From NCBI RefSeq assembly GCF_900099695.1, contig NZ_FNCY01000001.1, positions 310,001 to 374,000 of the forward strand: DNA of 64,000 nucleotides. The letters run 5' to 3'. This DNA comes from Propionivibrio dicarboxylicus. GTDB taxonomy: Bacteria; Pseudomonadota; Gammaproteobacteria; Burkholderiales; Rhodocyclaceae. Made by a program: the position numbers and the translations under genes. Positions within the stretch are counted from its first letter, which is position 1. Every line of letters starts with the position of its first letter. The notes under the pieces were generated by a model that saw only the letters and a list, made by a program, of their open reading frames with translations, searched no databases and was not told where the DNA came from. Shown here one piece after another: positions 49,970 through 59,737 of the stretch.

Positions 49970-51874
49970 GTGCGCCACCGTTTTGCCTACCCCCTCTCTT
50001 CGCAGGACAGCGAACTCGACCGCTTCCGCTTTCGCATCGCCTTTGCGGCCGGCGCGGTGCTGCTCTCGTTCCTGCTGTTGATCGGCCGTTTCATCTACCT
50101 GCAAATCGTCCAGCACGATTACTACGTCACCCGCGCCGAGGACAATCGCATTTCGCTGGTGCCGATCCCGCCCAATCGCGGCGTCATCGTCGACCGCAAC
50201 GGCGTCATCCTCGCCCGCAACTACTCGGCCTTCACGCTTGAGATCACACCCTCGAAAGTCGACGATCTCGAGGCGACGATCGACGGACTCAGCACGATTA
50301 TCGAAATCCAGGCGAAAGACCGGCGGCGTTTCAAGAAATTGATGGAGGAAAGCAAGTCCTTCGAAAGCCTGCCGATCCGCACGCGTCTCAACGATCAGGA
50401 TGTCGCCCGCTTCGCCGCCAATCGTTACCGCTTCCCCGGCGTCGAGGTCAAAGCGCGACTGTTCCGCCAATATCCGCTGGGATCGCTGGCATCGCACGCG
50501 CTCGGCTACATCAACCGCATCAACAAGACCGACCTGGCCGACATCGAGCGCAACGATCAGGAGGCCAATTATCGCGGCACCGACCATATCGGCAAGACCG
50601 GTCTGGAAAAATCCTACGAATTCCAATTGCATGGCGAGACCGGCTACGAGGAAGTCGAAATCGACGCGGGTGGACGCGCCGTGCGCAGTTTGTCGCGTAC
50701 GCCGCCGGTATCGGGCAACAATCTGACCCTGACGCTCGACGTCAAACTGCAGGAGATCGCCGAGAAAGCCTTCGGCGATCGCCGCGGCGCGCTGGTGGCG
50801 CTCGAACCTTCGACCGGCGGCCTGCTGGCGCTCGTGTCGACGCCCACCTTCGATCCCAACCTGTTCGTCGACGGCATCCGTACTGAAGACTGGGAACAAC
50901 TGAACGCCTCGGGCGACCGTCCGATGATCAACCGCGCCCTCAACGGCGCCTATCCGCCCGGATCGACCTTCAAGCCCTTCATGGCCCTGGCGGCGCTGGA
51001 ATCGGGCAAGCGCACCCCCAGCCAGGCCATCGCCGACCCGGGCTTCTTCAACTTCGGCGGTCACACCTTCCGCGACGACAAGAAGGGCGGCCACGGACTC
51101 GTCGACATGTACAAGTCGATCGTCCAGTCCTGTGACACCTACTATTACATGCTTGCCAACGACATGGGCATCGATCTGATCGCCCGTTTCATGGGGCAGA
51201 TCGGTCTCGGCCAGAGAACCGGCATCGACATTGAGGGCGAGTCGGAAGGCGTGCTGCCATCGCCCGAGTGGAAGAAACGGCGCTTCAAGCGCCCCGAGCA
51301 ACAAAAGTGGTTCGCCGGCGAAACCATCTCGATCGGCATCGGCCAGGGGTACAACGCTTACACGCCGATCCAGCTTGCCCAAGCCACGGCGGCGCTGGCC
51401 AACAACGGCGTCATGTACCGTCCGCATCTCGTCAAATACATCACCGACACCAAAAGCGGCGAGAAGACGATGATCGAGCCCAAGCCGATCCGCACGCTCA
51501 CCTGGAAGCAGCAGAACATCGACACGATCAAGAAAGCCATGGTCGGCGTCAATCGCGAAGGGACCGGCGCCCGCGCCTTCGCCGGCGCCGAATACACGTC
51601 CGGCGGCAAAACCGGCACGGCACAGGTCTTCAGCCTCAAGGGCTCCGATTACAAGGCCGGGAAGCTGAAACAGGAACTGCGCGATCACGCGCTCTTCATC
51701 GCCTTCGCCCCGGCCGAAGATCCCAAGATCGCGGTCGCCGTTCTGGTCGAGAACGGCGGGTTCGGCGCACAGTCGGCGGCACCGATCGCACGCATGGTCT
51801 TTGACTACTACCTGCTCGGCAAACAGCCGAAAGGGCCGGCCAAGGAAGACGAAAACGCCGAGGAAGAGGAGTAA
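49970..51874 (+). CDS. mrdA: Penicillin-binding protein 2 (elongation transpeptidase)
   Basis: Class B transpeptidase for lateral wall crosslinking. The GTG at 49970 gives 634 residues (E. coli 633), with a membrane anchor (AGAVLLSFLLLIGRFIYLQIV), a pedestal domain and the catalytic Ser332 in YPPGSTFKPF. The SxN-type motif lies in SCDTYYYM, and KTGT is in GGKTGTAQVF. A longer frame upstream overlaps mreD and is rejected. Followed by rodA after 8 bp. Confidence 0.96.
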   Translation: MRHRFAYPLSSQDSELDRFRFRIAFAAGAVLLSFLLLIGRFIYLQIVQHDYYVTRAEDNRISLVPIPPNRGVIVDRNGVILARNYSAFTLEITPSKVDDLEATIDGLSTIIEIQAKDRRRFKKLMEESKSFESLPIRTRLNDQDVARFAANRYRFPGVEVKARLFRQYPLGSLASHALGYINRINKTDLADIERNDQEANYRGTDHIGKTGLEKSYEFQLHGETGYEEVEIDAGGRAVRSLSRTPPVSGNNLTLTLDVKLQEIAEKAFGDRRGALVALEPSTGGLLALVSTPTFDPNLFVDGIRTEDWEQLNASGDRPMINRALNGAYPPGSTFKPFMALAALESGKRTPSQAIADPGFFNFGGHTFRDDKKGGHGLVDMYKSIVQSCDTYYYMLANDMGIDLIARFMGQIGLGQRTGIDIEGESEGVLPSPEWKKRRFKRPEQQKWFAGETISIGIGQGYNAYTPIQLAQATAALANNGVMYRPHLVKYITDTKSGEKTMIEPKPIRTLTWKQQNIDTIKKAMVGVNREGTGARAFAGAEYTSGGKTGTAQVFSLKGSDYKAGKLKQELRDHALFIAFAPAEDPKIAVAVLVENGGFGAQSAAPIARMVFDYYLLGKQPKGPAKEDENAEEEE

Positions 51875-51882
51875 ACAGCGCC

Positions 51883-52983
51883 ATGGAAATCCTCTACCGC
51901 ATCCGCAGCCGCCTCGTCTCCAACCTCGACATGCCCTTGCTCGGCATTACCGCGCTGCTCATGCTCGCCGGCCTGGCGACGGTCTTCAGCGCCACCTACG
52001 ATGCCAACAATCGCGCGCTGTCGCAGCTCGTCAATATGGCGGTCGGGTTGGCCGTCATGTGGGGGGTGGCGCAATTCCCGCCACAAAAACTGATGCGTTT
52101 TGCCGTTCCGCTCTATGTCGTCGGCGTCATCCTGCTGGTGCTCGTCTTTCTCGTCGGCATCAAGGTCAACGGCGCCCGGCGCTGGCTCTCACTCGGCTTC
52201 ATGCGCATCCAGCCGTCCGAAATCCTGAAAATCGCCATGCCGCTGATGCTCGCCTGGTATTTCCAGAAATACGAGGCCGCGCTCAAACTGCGGCATTACT
52301 GCGTCGCCGGACTGCTCCTGATCGTGCCCTTCGGACTGATCGCAAAACAGCCCGACCTCGGAACCGCCATCCTCGTCGGCGCGGCCGGCTTCTACGTCAT
52401 TTTCTTCGCCGGGTTACCGTGGAAGGTCATCATCGGCATGATCACCGCCGGCGCCGGCGCCGCGCCCTTCGTCTGGACCGTGCTGCACGATTACCAGCGC
52501 AAGCGCATCCTGACGCTGATCGACCCCTCGACTGATCCGCTCGGCTCCGGCTACCACATCATCCAGTCCACCATCGCCATCGGCTCGGGCGGAATTTTTG
52601 GCAAGGGCTGGCTGGAAGGCACGCAAACCCACTTGGAATTCATTCCCGAACGGCATACAGACTTCATCTTCGCGGTGTTTTCCGAAGAGCGGGGCCTGAT
52701 CGGTTGCACCATTCTGGCCATACTTTATCTCCTGCTGATTGCCCGAGGGCTGATGATCACCGCCAACGCCTCGACGCTGTTCGCCCGCGTCCTCGGTGGC
52801 TCGATCACGCTGAGTTTCTTCACCTATGCCTTCGTCAACATGGGAATGGTCAGCGGCATTCTGCCCGTCGTCGGCGTTCCGCTGCCATTCATGAGCTATG
52901 GCGGCACCGCACTCGTCACGCTGTTCCTCGGACTCGGTATCCTGATGAGCATCCAGTCGCATCGCATGCTCGTCAAGAAATGA
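51883..52983 (+). CDS. rodA: Peptidoglycan glycosyltransferase RodA
   Basis: SEDS-family polymerase paired with PBP2. 366 residues and about ten helices. Signature segments: KVNGARRWLSLGFMRIQPSEILKIAMPL, the catalytic-Asp region LVGAAGFYVIFFAG, and the C-terminal GIGLPFMSYGG-like VPLPFMSYGGTALV. Operon position after mrdA supports the call. Confidence 0.97.
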   Translation: MEILYRIRSRLVSNLDMPLLGITALLMLAGLATVFSATYDANNRALSQLVNMAVGLAVMWGVAQFPPQKLMRFAVPLYVVGVILLVLVFLVGIKVNGARRWLSLGFMRIQPSEILKIAMPLMLAWYFQKYEAALKLRHYCVAGLLLIVPFGLIAKQPDLGTAILVGAAGFYVIFFAGLPWKVIIGMITAGAGAAPFVWTVLHDYQRKRILTLIDPSTDPLGSGYHIIQSTIAIGSGGIFGKGWLEGTQTHLEFIPERHTDFIFAVFSEERGLIGCTILAILYLLLIARGLMITANASTLFARVLGGSITLSFFTYAFVNMGMVSGILPVVGVPLPFMSYGGTALVTLFLGLGILMSIQSHRMLVKK

Positions 52984-53002
52984 AGCTTCGTATTTCGTTG
53001 TC

Positions 53003-54049
53003 ATGACCACCAAAGAAGATACGCATCGTTTCATGCTGCGCAAGACCGCACGGCGCGCCGGCGGAAGCGTTCCGGCACTATTGGCATCCTTCGCCGTGCT
53101 CGTTCTCGCCGGATGCGGCAGCACCCCGGTCCACGTCGTCGAGCCGGGCGAGTCGGCCAATCGGATAGAACCCGCCGCGACAGCAGCAAAATCCGCACCG
53201 CGAAAAACGCAGGCGGTGCAAAAGCGTGGCGGCGGCTACTACAAGGACGACGGTCCCGGCGACGAGATTCCCGACAATCTCGATGACATCCCCGACGCAC
53301 AACCGCGACTCGAACCGCTGCACCGCTTCGCCAACCGACCCTACAGCGTGCTCGGCAAGAACTATGTGCCGGACACGACGCTACGAGCGCTTCGCCAGCG
53401 CGGCGTCGCCAGCTGGTACGGCAAGAAATTCCACGGACAGCGGACCTCGATCGGCGAGCCCTACGACATGTTCTCGATGACGGCGGCACACCCGACGTTG
53501 GCGATTCCGTCCTACGTCCGCGTCAGCAATCCGGCCAATGGCAAGAGCGTCGTCGTACGCGTCACCGACCGCGGACCTTTCCACGCCGACCGGATCATCG
53601 ACCTGTCGTATGCCGCAGCTTACCGTCTCGGCTACATCAACAACGGCAGCACGCTGGTCGAGGTCGAGACGATCCTTCCTGGTGACGCAACCTCGGTGTC
53701 CTATGCCCAGGTCAAGCCGCCGGCGCCGGCAACAGGTGGCCGCGACGAGATCGAACTGCTGGCCAGCCGGCTCGCTGCCGAGCCGCCCACACCCGCCAGT
53801 CGCCCGGTGACGCTGGCCGCCGGCGTTTATCTGCAACTGGGCGCCTTCTCGAACAACGACAATGCCGAGAGCCTGCGCGCGCATATCGCCCGCGAACTTG
53901 ATTGGGTAGACGAGCCGATCGTCGTCGTCCCGAGCGATAGCTGGTACCGGGTTCAGGTCGGCCCGTACCCGAATCGGGCCGACGCGGAAAAAGTCGCCGA
54001 ACGCATCCGCCTGTCCTACGGCCAAAAGCCGGCTTTCGTCGTCCGCTGA
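53003..54049 (+). CDS. rlpA: Septal-ring lytic transglycosylase RlpA family lipoprotein
   Basis: Outer-membrane lipoprotein that cleaves stripped peptidoglycan. 348 residues from the ATG at 53003. The ATG at 53033 (MLRKTARRAGG) gives a more normal lipoprotein signal and may be the true start. Lipobox LAGC. The double-psi beta-barrel runs at about 130-220 (GVASWYGKKFHGQRTSIGEPYDMFSMTAAHPTLA, VRVTDRGPFHADRIIDLSYAAA). A C-terminal SPOR domain follows at about 270-348 (VYLQLGAFSNNDNAESL) for binding denuded glycan. Last gene of the elongation operon. Confidence 0.92.
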   Translation: MTTKEDTHRFMLRKTARRAGGSVPALLASFAVLVLAGCGSTPVHVVEPGESANRIEPAATAAKSAPRKTQAVQKRGGGYYKDDGPGDEIPDNLDDIPDAQPRLEPLHRFANRPYSVLGKNYVPDTTLRALRQRGVASWYGKKFHGQRTSIGEPYDMFSMTAAHPTLAIPSYVRVSNPANGKSVVVRVTDRGPFHADRIIDLSYAAAYRLGYINNGSTLVEVETILPGDATSVSYAQVKPPAPATGGRDEIELLASRLAAEPPTPASRPVTLAAGVYLQLGAFSNNDNAESLRAHIARELDWVDEPIVVVPSDSWYRVQVGPYPNRADAEKVAERIRLSYGQKPAFVVR

Positions 54050-54059
54050 CGCGCTCCGT

Positions 54060-56402
54060 TCAACCCAGACTGTCGCCAAGCAGGTAGCGCTGGGCAACCC
54101 AGGCCTGACCCAGCGCCAGTGCGCCGTCGCTCGGCGGCAGCCGACGCGCCTCGATGAACGTCAGGCCGAATTTCCCCGCCCGGAAACGCAATTCACGCGA
54201 AAACACCTGGTTTTGCATGCAGCCGCCGCCAGCAGCCACCGCGCTGCCCTCGGGCACCAGAGTGTGCATCCAGTCGGCGAGGGCGGCCGCCACGGTGGCA
54301 TAGAAAACTGCGGCGCCGCGTTGTGGCTCGCGCTCTTCGCGCAGGTAGTCGAATACGGGCAAGAGATCGAGCCAATTGCCCGACACGCGCCAGCCATCCG
54401 GGAGCGGTTCGGCCGCCCCGAAGCGTTCCGCGTAACCTTCCATCAGCAACCCGGCCTGATCCCGGTAAATCAGTTCGTGGCGGATGCCCAACAGCCCGGC
54501 GGCCGCTTCGAAGAGGCGGCCAAGACTCGAGGACTGCCGTCCCATCGCGCCCGCCGCCAGTTCGGCGGCAACGTTTTCGACGCCCGCGAGGCCGGCGAAG
54601 CGTCGGACGATCTCGTCCCCACGGCCAAGCGACTGCAGGATCGAGGCCGCCAGCCGCCAGGGCACGCGCGACTCGATTTCGGACCCCGGCAACAGGAAGG
54701 GGGACAGATGACCAACGCGCTCGAAACGCGCGCCGCTGACCTTGAGCAATTCGCCGCCCCAAATCGTGCCATCGGTCCCAAGTTCGCCGCCATCGAGCGC
54801 CAAGCCATAGGTCGGTTCGACCACCTGATGCTCGGCCAGAACCGCCGCCACATGCGCGTGATGGTGCTGCACCGCCAGCATCGGCACGTCGCGCTCGCGC
54901 GCCATCTCGTCGACCAGCGCGGTGACGTAGGCATCCCGATGGATATCATGCGCAATCACTGCCGGCACCACTTCAAGCATCTTGAGCAGATGCTGGACGG
55001 TATCCTCAAAACCGACGGCAGCGACTGGATTCGACAGCTCGCCGATATGCTGCGAAACGAAGGCCTCGTTGCCACGCGTAACGCAGATGGCGTTCTTCAC
55101 CGGGCCGCCGACCGCAAGTACTGGCGGTCCCGACTGAGGCAATTTCAAGGCTTTCGGCGCATAGCCGCGCGACCGCCGGATGAGTTGCAAGCCCCCCGGC
55201 GCCGAGCAGGCGACACTGTCGTCACAACGCGTGACGATCTTGCCGTCGTGCATGAGAAACGCATCGGCAACGCCGGCCAGGCGCTGCAACGCCTCGTCGT
55301 TGTCGATGGCGATCGGTTCGCGCGCGAGATTGCCGCTGCTCATCATGAGCACCAATTCCTGGTCGCTCTCCAACCATTGCAATCCGCTCGGACGTCCCGC
55401 CGCCTCGTGGAAAAGCAGATAGTGAATCGGCGCGAACGGCAGGACGACGCCGAGCCAGTGCAGCTCGGGCGCAACGGCCGGCATCACCTCGTCGCAACGC
55501 TTGCGCTTGTTGAGCAGGATGATCGGACGCTCTGGCAAGGTCAGCAGTCCCGGCTCGCCGACGCGGAACTGAACATACGGAAGTGCCGACATCGCGCTGG
55601 CGAACATCACCGGGAACGGCTTGCACTGGCGCCGCTTGCGTTCGCGCATCAGGGCGACAGCCGCCGGATTGTGCGCATCGCAGAAGAGATGGAATCCGCC
55701 CGGCCCCTTGATCGCGACAACGCGGCCGGCCCGAATCAGGGCCAGCGCATTGACGACGACATCACCGGGAATCGGCTTTCCAGCAGCATCGAGAAGTGAA
55801 ATCTGGGGACCGCAGCGTGGGCAGCAATTCCCTTCGGCATGAAGACGCCGGTCATGCGCCCGGTGATATTCGCCCTCGCATTTTCCGCACATCGCGAACG
55901 GTTTGAGGCTGGTGCGCGCACGATCGAAGGGCAAGCCGGTGCAAATCGAATAGCGCGACCCGCAGTGACCGCAATTGGTCAGCGCATAACGCCAGCGCCG
56001 GCTGGAAGGATCGAACATTTCGGCCAGGCAATCCCGACATACCGTCATATCCGGCCCGATCATCGTTGCCGAACGTCCGCCGCGGCTGTCGAGAATGAAA
56101 AAATCGCCCGAAACCGACACCGATTCGGTATATCGCGACGTAATCGCATCGATCTGCGCGTTCGGCGGTGCGTCCCGATGCAGGCGCTCGATCAGCGTCT
56201 CGACGTGCGAGCGCAGCCCGCTGACCTCGAGTTCTACGCCACGGGCATCGTTGCGAACCCAGCCAGTAAGACCGAGTTCCTTTGCCAGCCGCCACACCAG
56301 CGGCCGGAATCCGACCCCTTGCACGACGCCGTTGATCCGCACGCGCTGGCAGACAAGTTCATTATTTTCAGAGGTTTGCACTCGGACACAACCCGTTGGC
56401 AT
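54060..56402 (-). CDS. hypF: Carbamoyltransferase HypF
   Basis: Makes the thiocarbamate on HypE that becomes the cyanide ligands of [NiFe] hydrogenase. 780 residues in the usual order: acylphosphatase (about 20-105, NGVVQGVGFRPLVWRLA), two zinc-finger repeats (CRDCLAEMF, CGHCGSRYS, CGKCEGEYH, CPRCGP), YrdC-like domain (about 215-400), and the Kae1-like domain with HHHAHVAAVLAEH. The ATG at 56402 is preferred to a TTG two codons earlier. No other hyp or hydrogenase gene is in the window. The 3' end is 10 bp from rlpA. Confidence 0.95.
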   Translation of the reverse strand: MPTGCVRVQTSENNELVCQRVRINGVVQGVGFRPLVWRLAKELGLTGWVRNDARGVELEVSGLRSHVETLIERLHRDAPPNAQIDAITSRYTESVSVSGDFFILDSRGGRSATMIGPDMTVCRDCLAEMFDPSSRRWRYALTNCGHCGSRYSICTGLPFDRARTSLKPFAMCGKCEGEYHRAHDRRLHAEGNCCPRCGPQISLLDAAGKPIPGDVVVNALALIRAGRVVAIKGPGGFHLFCDAHNPAAVALMRERKRRQCKPFPVMFASAMSALPYVQFRVGEPGLLTLPERPIILLNKRKRCDEVMPAVAPELHWLGVVLPFAPIHYLLFHEAAGRPSGLQWLESDQELVLMMSSGNLAREPIAIDNDEALQRLAGVADAFLMHDGKIVTRCDDSVACSAPGGLQLIRRSRGYAPKALKLPQSGPPVLAVGGPVKNAICVTRGNEAFVSQHIGELSNPVAAVGFEDTVQHLLKMLEVVPAVIAHDIHRDAYVTALVDEMARERDVPMLAVQHHHAHVAAVLAEHQVVEPTYGLALDGGELGTDGTIWGGELLKVSGARFERVGHLSPFLLPGSEIESRVPWRLAASILQSLGRGDEIVRRFAGLAGVENVAAELAAGAMGRQSSSLGRLFEAAAGLLGIRHELIYRDQAGLLMEGYAERFGAAEPLPDGWRVSGNWLDLLPVFDYLREEREPQRGAAVFYATVAAALADWMHTLVPEGSAVAAGGGCMQNQVFSRELRFRAGKFGLTFIEARRLPPSDGALALGQAWVAQRYLLGDSLG

Positions 56403-56521
56403 TGGCAACAGGCCAAGCTCGAAATCCCGATCGAATCACCGGAACTCCCATTGAGCATAGCCAGACATGTTGCCGCGGATTCTAGCGCAAGGAATCCTTA
56501 GGGTATATGCGTGGTTTTACG

Positions 56522-56554
56522 GAAAAGAAACGGCGATGCCCGGAGGCATCGCCG
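56522..56554 (-). terminator. Rho-independent terminator of the decaheme/porin operon
   Basis: Read on the minus strand, a perfect 10-bp stem CGGCGATGCC/GGCATCGCCG with loop TCCG is followed by TTTCTTTTCC. It is 27 bp past the MtrB-type stop and before hypF, so the conduit operon and hypF are separate units. Confidence 0.88.
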
Positions 56555-56580
56555 TGAAAGGACTGTGCTGCGTTCCTGGC

Positions 56581-58578
56581 TTACTGGAAGCGATAGATGT
56601 AGCGCGCACCGACGTAGTTGGAGATCTGCTTGGGCATGGTGGATACCATGGTGCCATCATTCGGCGACGTTCCATAAACAAACGCACTGCCGTTCGCAAA
56701 CATCCATGTCCAGTCGTTTGTCTTCCAGCGCTCATGGATGAAGTCAAAGCGCACTTCCGACTGCTTGTCGAGCGTATATTGAGAGAAGATCTTGGCACGG
56801 AAAAGGATATTAGTGATCGGTTCCAGCGTTGACGGCTGCGTGGCCGCTTGCTGATAGGTGCTGGTACCGCGTGTCCATACGACATCGCTACCGAATTTCA
56901 GGCGCTCGCTGGCATTGGCGCGCGTCCCGAAACCGAAGGAGTGGTCAACCTCCATAAGACTGTCGGACATTCCGAAATTGAGCTGATTCGCGTGGCTGCG
57001 ATCGTAGGCATACCAGCTATTCAGGCTCCAGTTTTCGCTCATCGCGTAATTGGCATCGAGTCCATAGTGCAAGGCACTGCCGTCGCGAACGCCATAGATA
57101 CGGTCGAACCCGTAATTGTCCTTCGCCGCTTCAAGCGTCATCTGCAGCGTCAGAGCATCCGCCGGCGTCCAGTCGGCCGTCATCCGAATCTTGTTGCGCG
57201 TCCGGTTGGCAATGTTGAGCGGGTTGATCTGGTTGCTATACACCGTTGCCAGCGCGGTTGAAGTCTGCCCGTAGGAAGACCCCGCCCGAGTGCTGTAAAG
57301 GTAAGCGATGGCGCCATTGACCGTTTCCGACATCGCGCGACGTAGCTGCATCCGGTACGTCGTCTCGTCGACCTTGTAACGATAAGGCACCGCCCGTTGC
57401 GCATCGAATCCGGTCGGAATGCCACGATCCTGGCGACTGAAATCCACACCGCCCGTCAGACTGTATCCCTTAGGCAAACGATACGTGCCTTCAAACTTTC
57501 CGGTTGTCGTCTTATACGACCACGGCATATAGTTCGTCGGCGTCGAACTCAACAGTGAAATCGGGGTAGCGTCATCAACGTTGTGATAGCGCAGATTCGT
57601 CATCACCGAAAAGTCCTTGGTCAGCCGCGACGTCAGGCCAGCCTGAAGCAGTGTCGTATTGACCGCACCATTCAGACTTTGCGGCGAACTCGCCCACCCC
57701 TGGTTAGCCAGTCCCTGATTCTGGGTAGCATGTGTGTAGGCTGCCTTGAACGTCCCGCGCGTGGACGACGTAAAGTTGTAGCCGCCATGCACAAAGGCCT
57801 GGTGCGCCTGATTATCAAGCGGCAGCGACAGGAAAACGGGGGTCGTGGAAGCCGGATACACGGTCACGGAGCTGGTGCCCATGTTGTTCCCGTACCAGCT
57901 GCCGTAGTAACCGCCCGACAACTGCAATTTCTTCGTCGTGTAGTTGAGCGCAGTTTCAAGCTGACGCGTCGTGCTATTGATCGGTTCGACGGCAAACAGC
58001 GGGGTGCTGCCAGCCCCCCACGCGCGAGTGCCGGTCTTGTCCTCGTTCTTGAAACTGACGACGAGATCAAACTCAGAGTTGAACCGCTTGGTGAAACCGA
58101 GACCATACAGATCGCGCTTCGTGCCCAGCGAGATAACACCGTTCGTCCCGACAGTCGATGGAATCGTCTCCGTGGTCGTCCCAATCCCCTGGAGACGCGT
58201 CGAGAAGGTATTCGGATTAACCGAAGGCGTTCGCGAATACTCGAACGTCACCCCCATGTCGCCCTGGCGCAGGTACTCCGCCTTGACTTCACGCGACTCC
58301 AACCCGAGGTTGCTGGCATTGAGTTTCAGCCAAGTCCCGGTTTCCTCGTCGCGCTTGTTGATGTCGGCGTCCATCAGCCCGACAGCGCCCTTCTCCCGCA
58401 TGCCATCGTAGATGCCCTGCTGGTGACGGTCGCCCGACCAGTTGCCGACGCCAACCGAAACGGAGCTATCGGGCTTGGTCAGCGCATCGACATTGACATC
58501 CGCCGCCAGTGCCACCCCATACGCCGAGCCAAGGCAGATCGAGAGCGCGGAAAGCTTGAATTTCTGTACTGTTTTCAT
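56581..58578 (-). CDS. MtrB/PioB-family outer-membrane beta-barrel
   Basis: Predicted outer-membrane porin that sheathes a multiheme cytochrome and carries electrons across the outer membrane. 665 residues: signal peptide MKTVQKFKLSALSICLGSAYGVALAA, then alternating polar/aromatic strands through to YVGARYIYRFQ. Segments such as NASNLGLESREVKAEYLRQGDMGVTFEY and the many paired TGGVDFSRQDRG-like strands fit MtrB/PioB proteins. The mature chain contains no cysteine, so the N-terminal CXXC of Shewanella MtrB is absent. Located 17 bp after the decaheme cytochrome gene. Confidence 0.88.
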   Translation of the reverse strand: MKTVQKFKLSALSICLGSAYGVALAADVNVDALTKPDSSVSVGVGNWSGDRHQQGIYDGMREKGAVGLMDADINKRDEETGTWLKLNASNLGLESREVKAEYLRQGDMGVTFEYSRTPSVNPNTFSTRLQGIGTTTETIPSTVGTNGVISLGTKRDLYGLGFTKRFNSEFDLVVSFKNEDKTGTRAWGAGSTPLFAVEPINSTTRQLETALNYTTKKLQLSGGYYGSWYGNNMGTSSVTVYPASTTPVFLSLPLDNQAHQAFVHGGYNFTSSTRGTFKAAYTHATQNQGLANQGWASSPQSLNGAVNTTLLQAGLTSRLTKDFSVMTNLRYHNVDDATPISLLSSTPTNYMPWSYKTTTGKFEGTYRLPKGYSLTGGVDFSRQDRGIPTGFDAQRAVPYRYKVDETTYRMQLRRAMSETVNGAIAYLYSTRAGSSYGQTSTALATVYSNQINPLNIANRTRNKIRMTADWTPADALTLQMTLEAAKDNYGFDRIYGVRDGSALHYGLDANYAMSENWSLNSWYAYDRSHANQLNFGMSDSLMEVDHSFGFGTRANASERLKFGSDVVWTRGTSTYQQAATQPSTLEPITNILFRAKIFSQYTLDKQSEVRFDFIHERWKTNDWTWMFANGSAFVYGTSPNDGTMVSTMPKQISNYVGARYIYRFQ

Positions 58579-58595
58579 GAGTCGGCGCTCCTCGA

Positions 58596-59564
58596 TCAAC
58601 GACGGAAGTCCCGGGCCTGCACGTTATTGAGCGTGCTGTTTCCGCCATGGATATTGGTATGACAATTCAGGCAGCCACGGGCGACTGTCCCAACCGACGA
58701 GGTACCCGTCGTACGCCCTGCCGGCAAAGCAAATACCTGCCCCGGGTGCCCGCTCTGGCTATGGCACTCCTGGCAAAGGAACGGCGCTCGCGACTTGAGC
58801 ATCCCCGAGATCGAAGTACCATGCGGCTGGTGGCAGATGCCGCAGTCTTCGGTCACCGGTTGGTGGTTATGCACGAAGGGACCGCGCTTCTCCATGTGGC
58901 AGGTGTAGCAGGTGTCGTTGGTGCTGTCCTTGACGAGCTGCTTCGGGGTGTCGCTGTGTACGTTGTGGCACGAGGCGCAGTTCATCTTGCCTTCGATGAT
59001 CGGGTGGTGCGAGGGCTTGGTGACCTGCGTGCGCTGCTCCTTGTGGCACGTCGAGCACACCTCGATCTGGGTGAACTTGCCCATCACCTTGTCGTTCTTG
59101 GCATGCACCTGGTGGCAAGAGGTACAGGCGACGTCGTTGAGGCCATGCTTGCTCCCCTGCCATCCGATCCGCTTGCTTCCTTCGTGACAAGTGAGGCAAA
59201 CCCCGTTCTTGGTCGTCGCGTCGGTCTTGCTCTTCTTGTCGAAGGTCACATCGGTCAATGGCGGCGTGCCGCTGCCGCGATGCTTGACGTGCTTGTCGCT
59301 ATCGCCGTGGCAATCGGTACAGGTCGGCGTCCGACCGTCGGCGCGGGTACCGTGCTTGGTCTTGCCGATCGAAAGCACCGAGGGGTGCAGGTCGATCATG
59401 TTCGGGCCGGCATCATCCGACTCGTCGTGGCAACCGGTGCAGCGGGCATCCCCCTTGAGCACCAGATCGTTGGCCGGATCGGCCGCAAACGCCGGTGCGG
59501 AGAGACTGGCAGCAGCAACACCCAGCGCCACCATCAGCCCCAAAAACAACTTCGGTATTCCCAT
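58596..59564 (-). CDS. DmsE/MtrA-family periplasmic decaheme c-type cytochrome
   Basis: A 322-residue secreted cytochrome with a signal peptide (MGIPKLFLGLMVALGVAAASLSAPAFA) and exactly ten CXXCH heme sites: CTGCH, CTDCH, CLTCH, CTSCH, CSTCH, CASCH, CYTCH, CGICH, CQECH and CLNCH. Length and heme number match MtrA, DmsE, MtoA and PioA. It should fill the adjacent barrel and pass electrons between periplasm and cell surface. The ATG at 59564 is fixed by an AGGAGG box 5 bp upstream; an in-frame start 36 bp earlier is less likely. Confidence 0.93.
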   Translation of the reverse strand: MGIPKLFLGLMVALGVAAASLSAPAFAADPANDLVLKGDARCTGCHDESDDAGPNMIDLHPSVLSIGKTKHGTRADGRTPTCTDCHGDSDKHVKHRGSGTPPLTDVTFDKKSKTDATTKNGVCLTCHEGSKRIGWQGSKHGLNDVACTSCHQVHAKNDKVMGKFTQIEVCSTCHKEQRTQVTKPSHHPIIEGKMNCASCHNVHSDTPKQLVKDSTNDTCYTCHMEKRGPFVHNHQPVTEDCGICHQPHGTSISGMLKSRAPFLCQECHSQSGHPGQVFALPAGRTTGTSSVGTVARGCLNCHTNIHGGNSTLNNVQARDFRR

Positions 59565-59600
59565 AACGCCTCCTTGAGCATCGACCGCAACCTGCTTCAA

Positions 59601-59737
59601 GATGCAGTCCGGCCGATCTTTCTTCTAATGCAAAGATGTCAAGGAGTGTAAATAAAGGTTAATGACCACAATATCGGCATTGGATTAAAAGGGCTGTAGG
59701 AAAATTCCTACCCTTCTCGGGAATGCCAACCGTCGGA
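59601..59737. promoter_or_regulatory. Probable promoter region of the decaheme/porin operon
   Basis: The 173-bp gap (59565-59737) between the response-regulator stop and the cytochrome start is A+T-richer than its surroundings. Minus-strand TTGACA at 59642-59637 resembles a -35 box, but no convincing -10 follows at normal spacing. That would fit an activated promoter, for instance by the adjacent LuxR-type regulator. No -24/-12 sigma54 pattern was seen. Confidence 0.4.

Noticed and set aside
49850-51688. Minus-strand ORF of 612 codons
   Set aside because: Antisense to mrdA, which has a full set of penicillin-binding motifs.
54213-55799. Plus-strand ORF of 528 codons
   Set aside because: Antisense to hypF; no ribosome-binding site or domain.
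59601-59737. TTGACA on the minus strand as a full sigma70 promoter, or a -24/-12 sigma54 promoter, for the decaheme gene
   Set aside because: No acceptable -10 at 16-18 bp and no TGGC-N-TTGC pattern; kept only as a probable regulated region.
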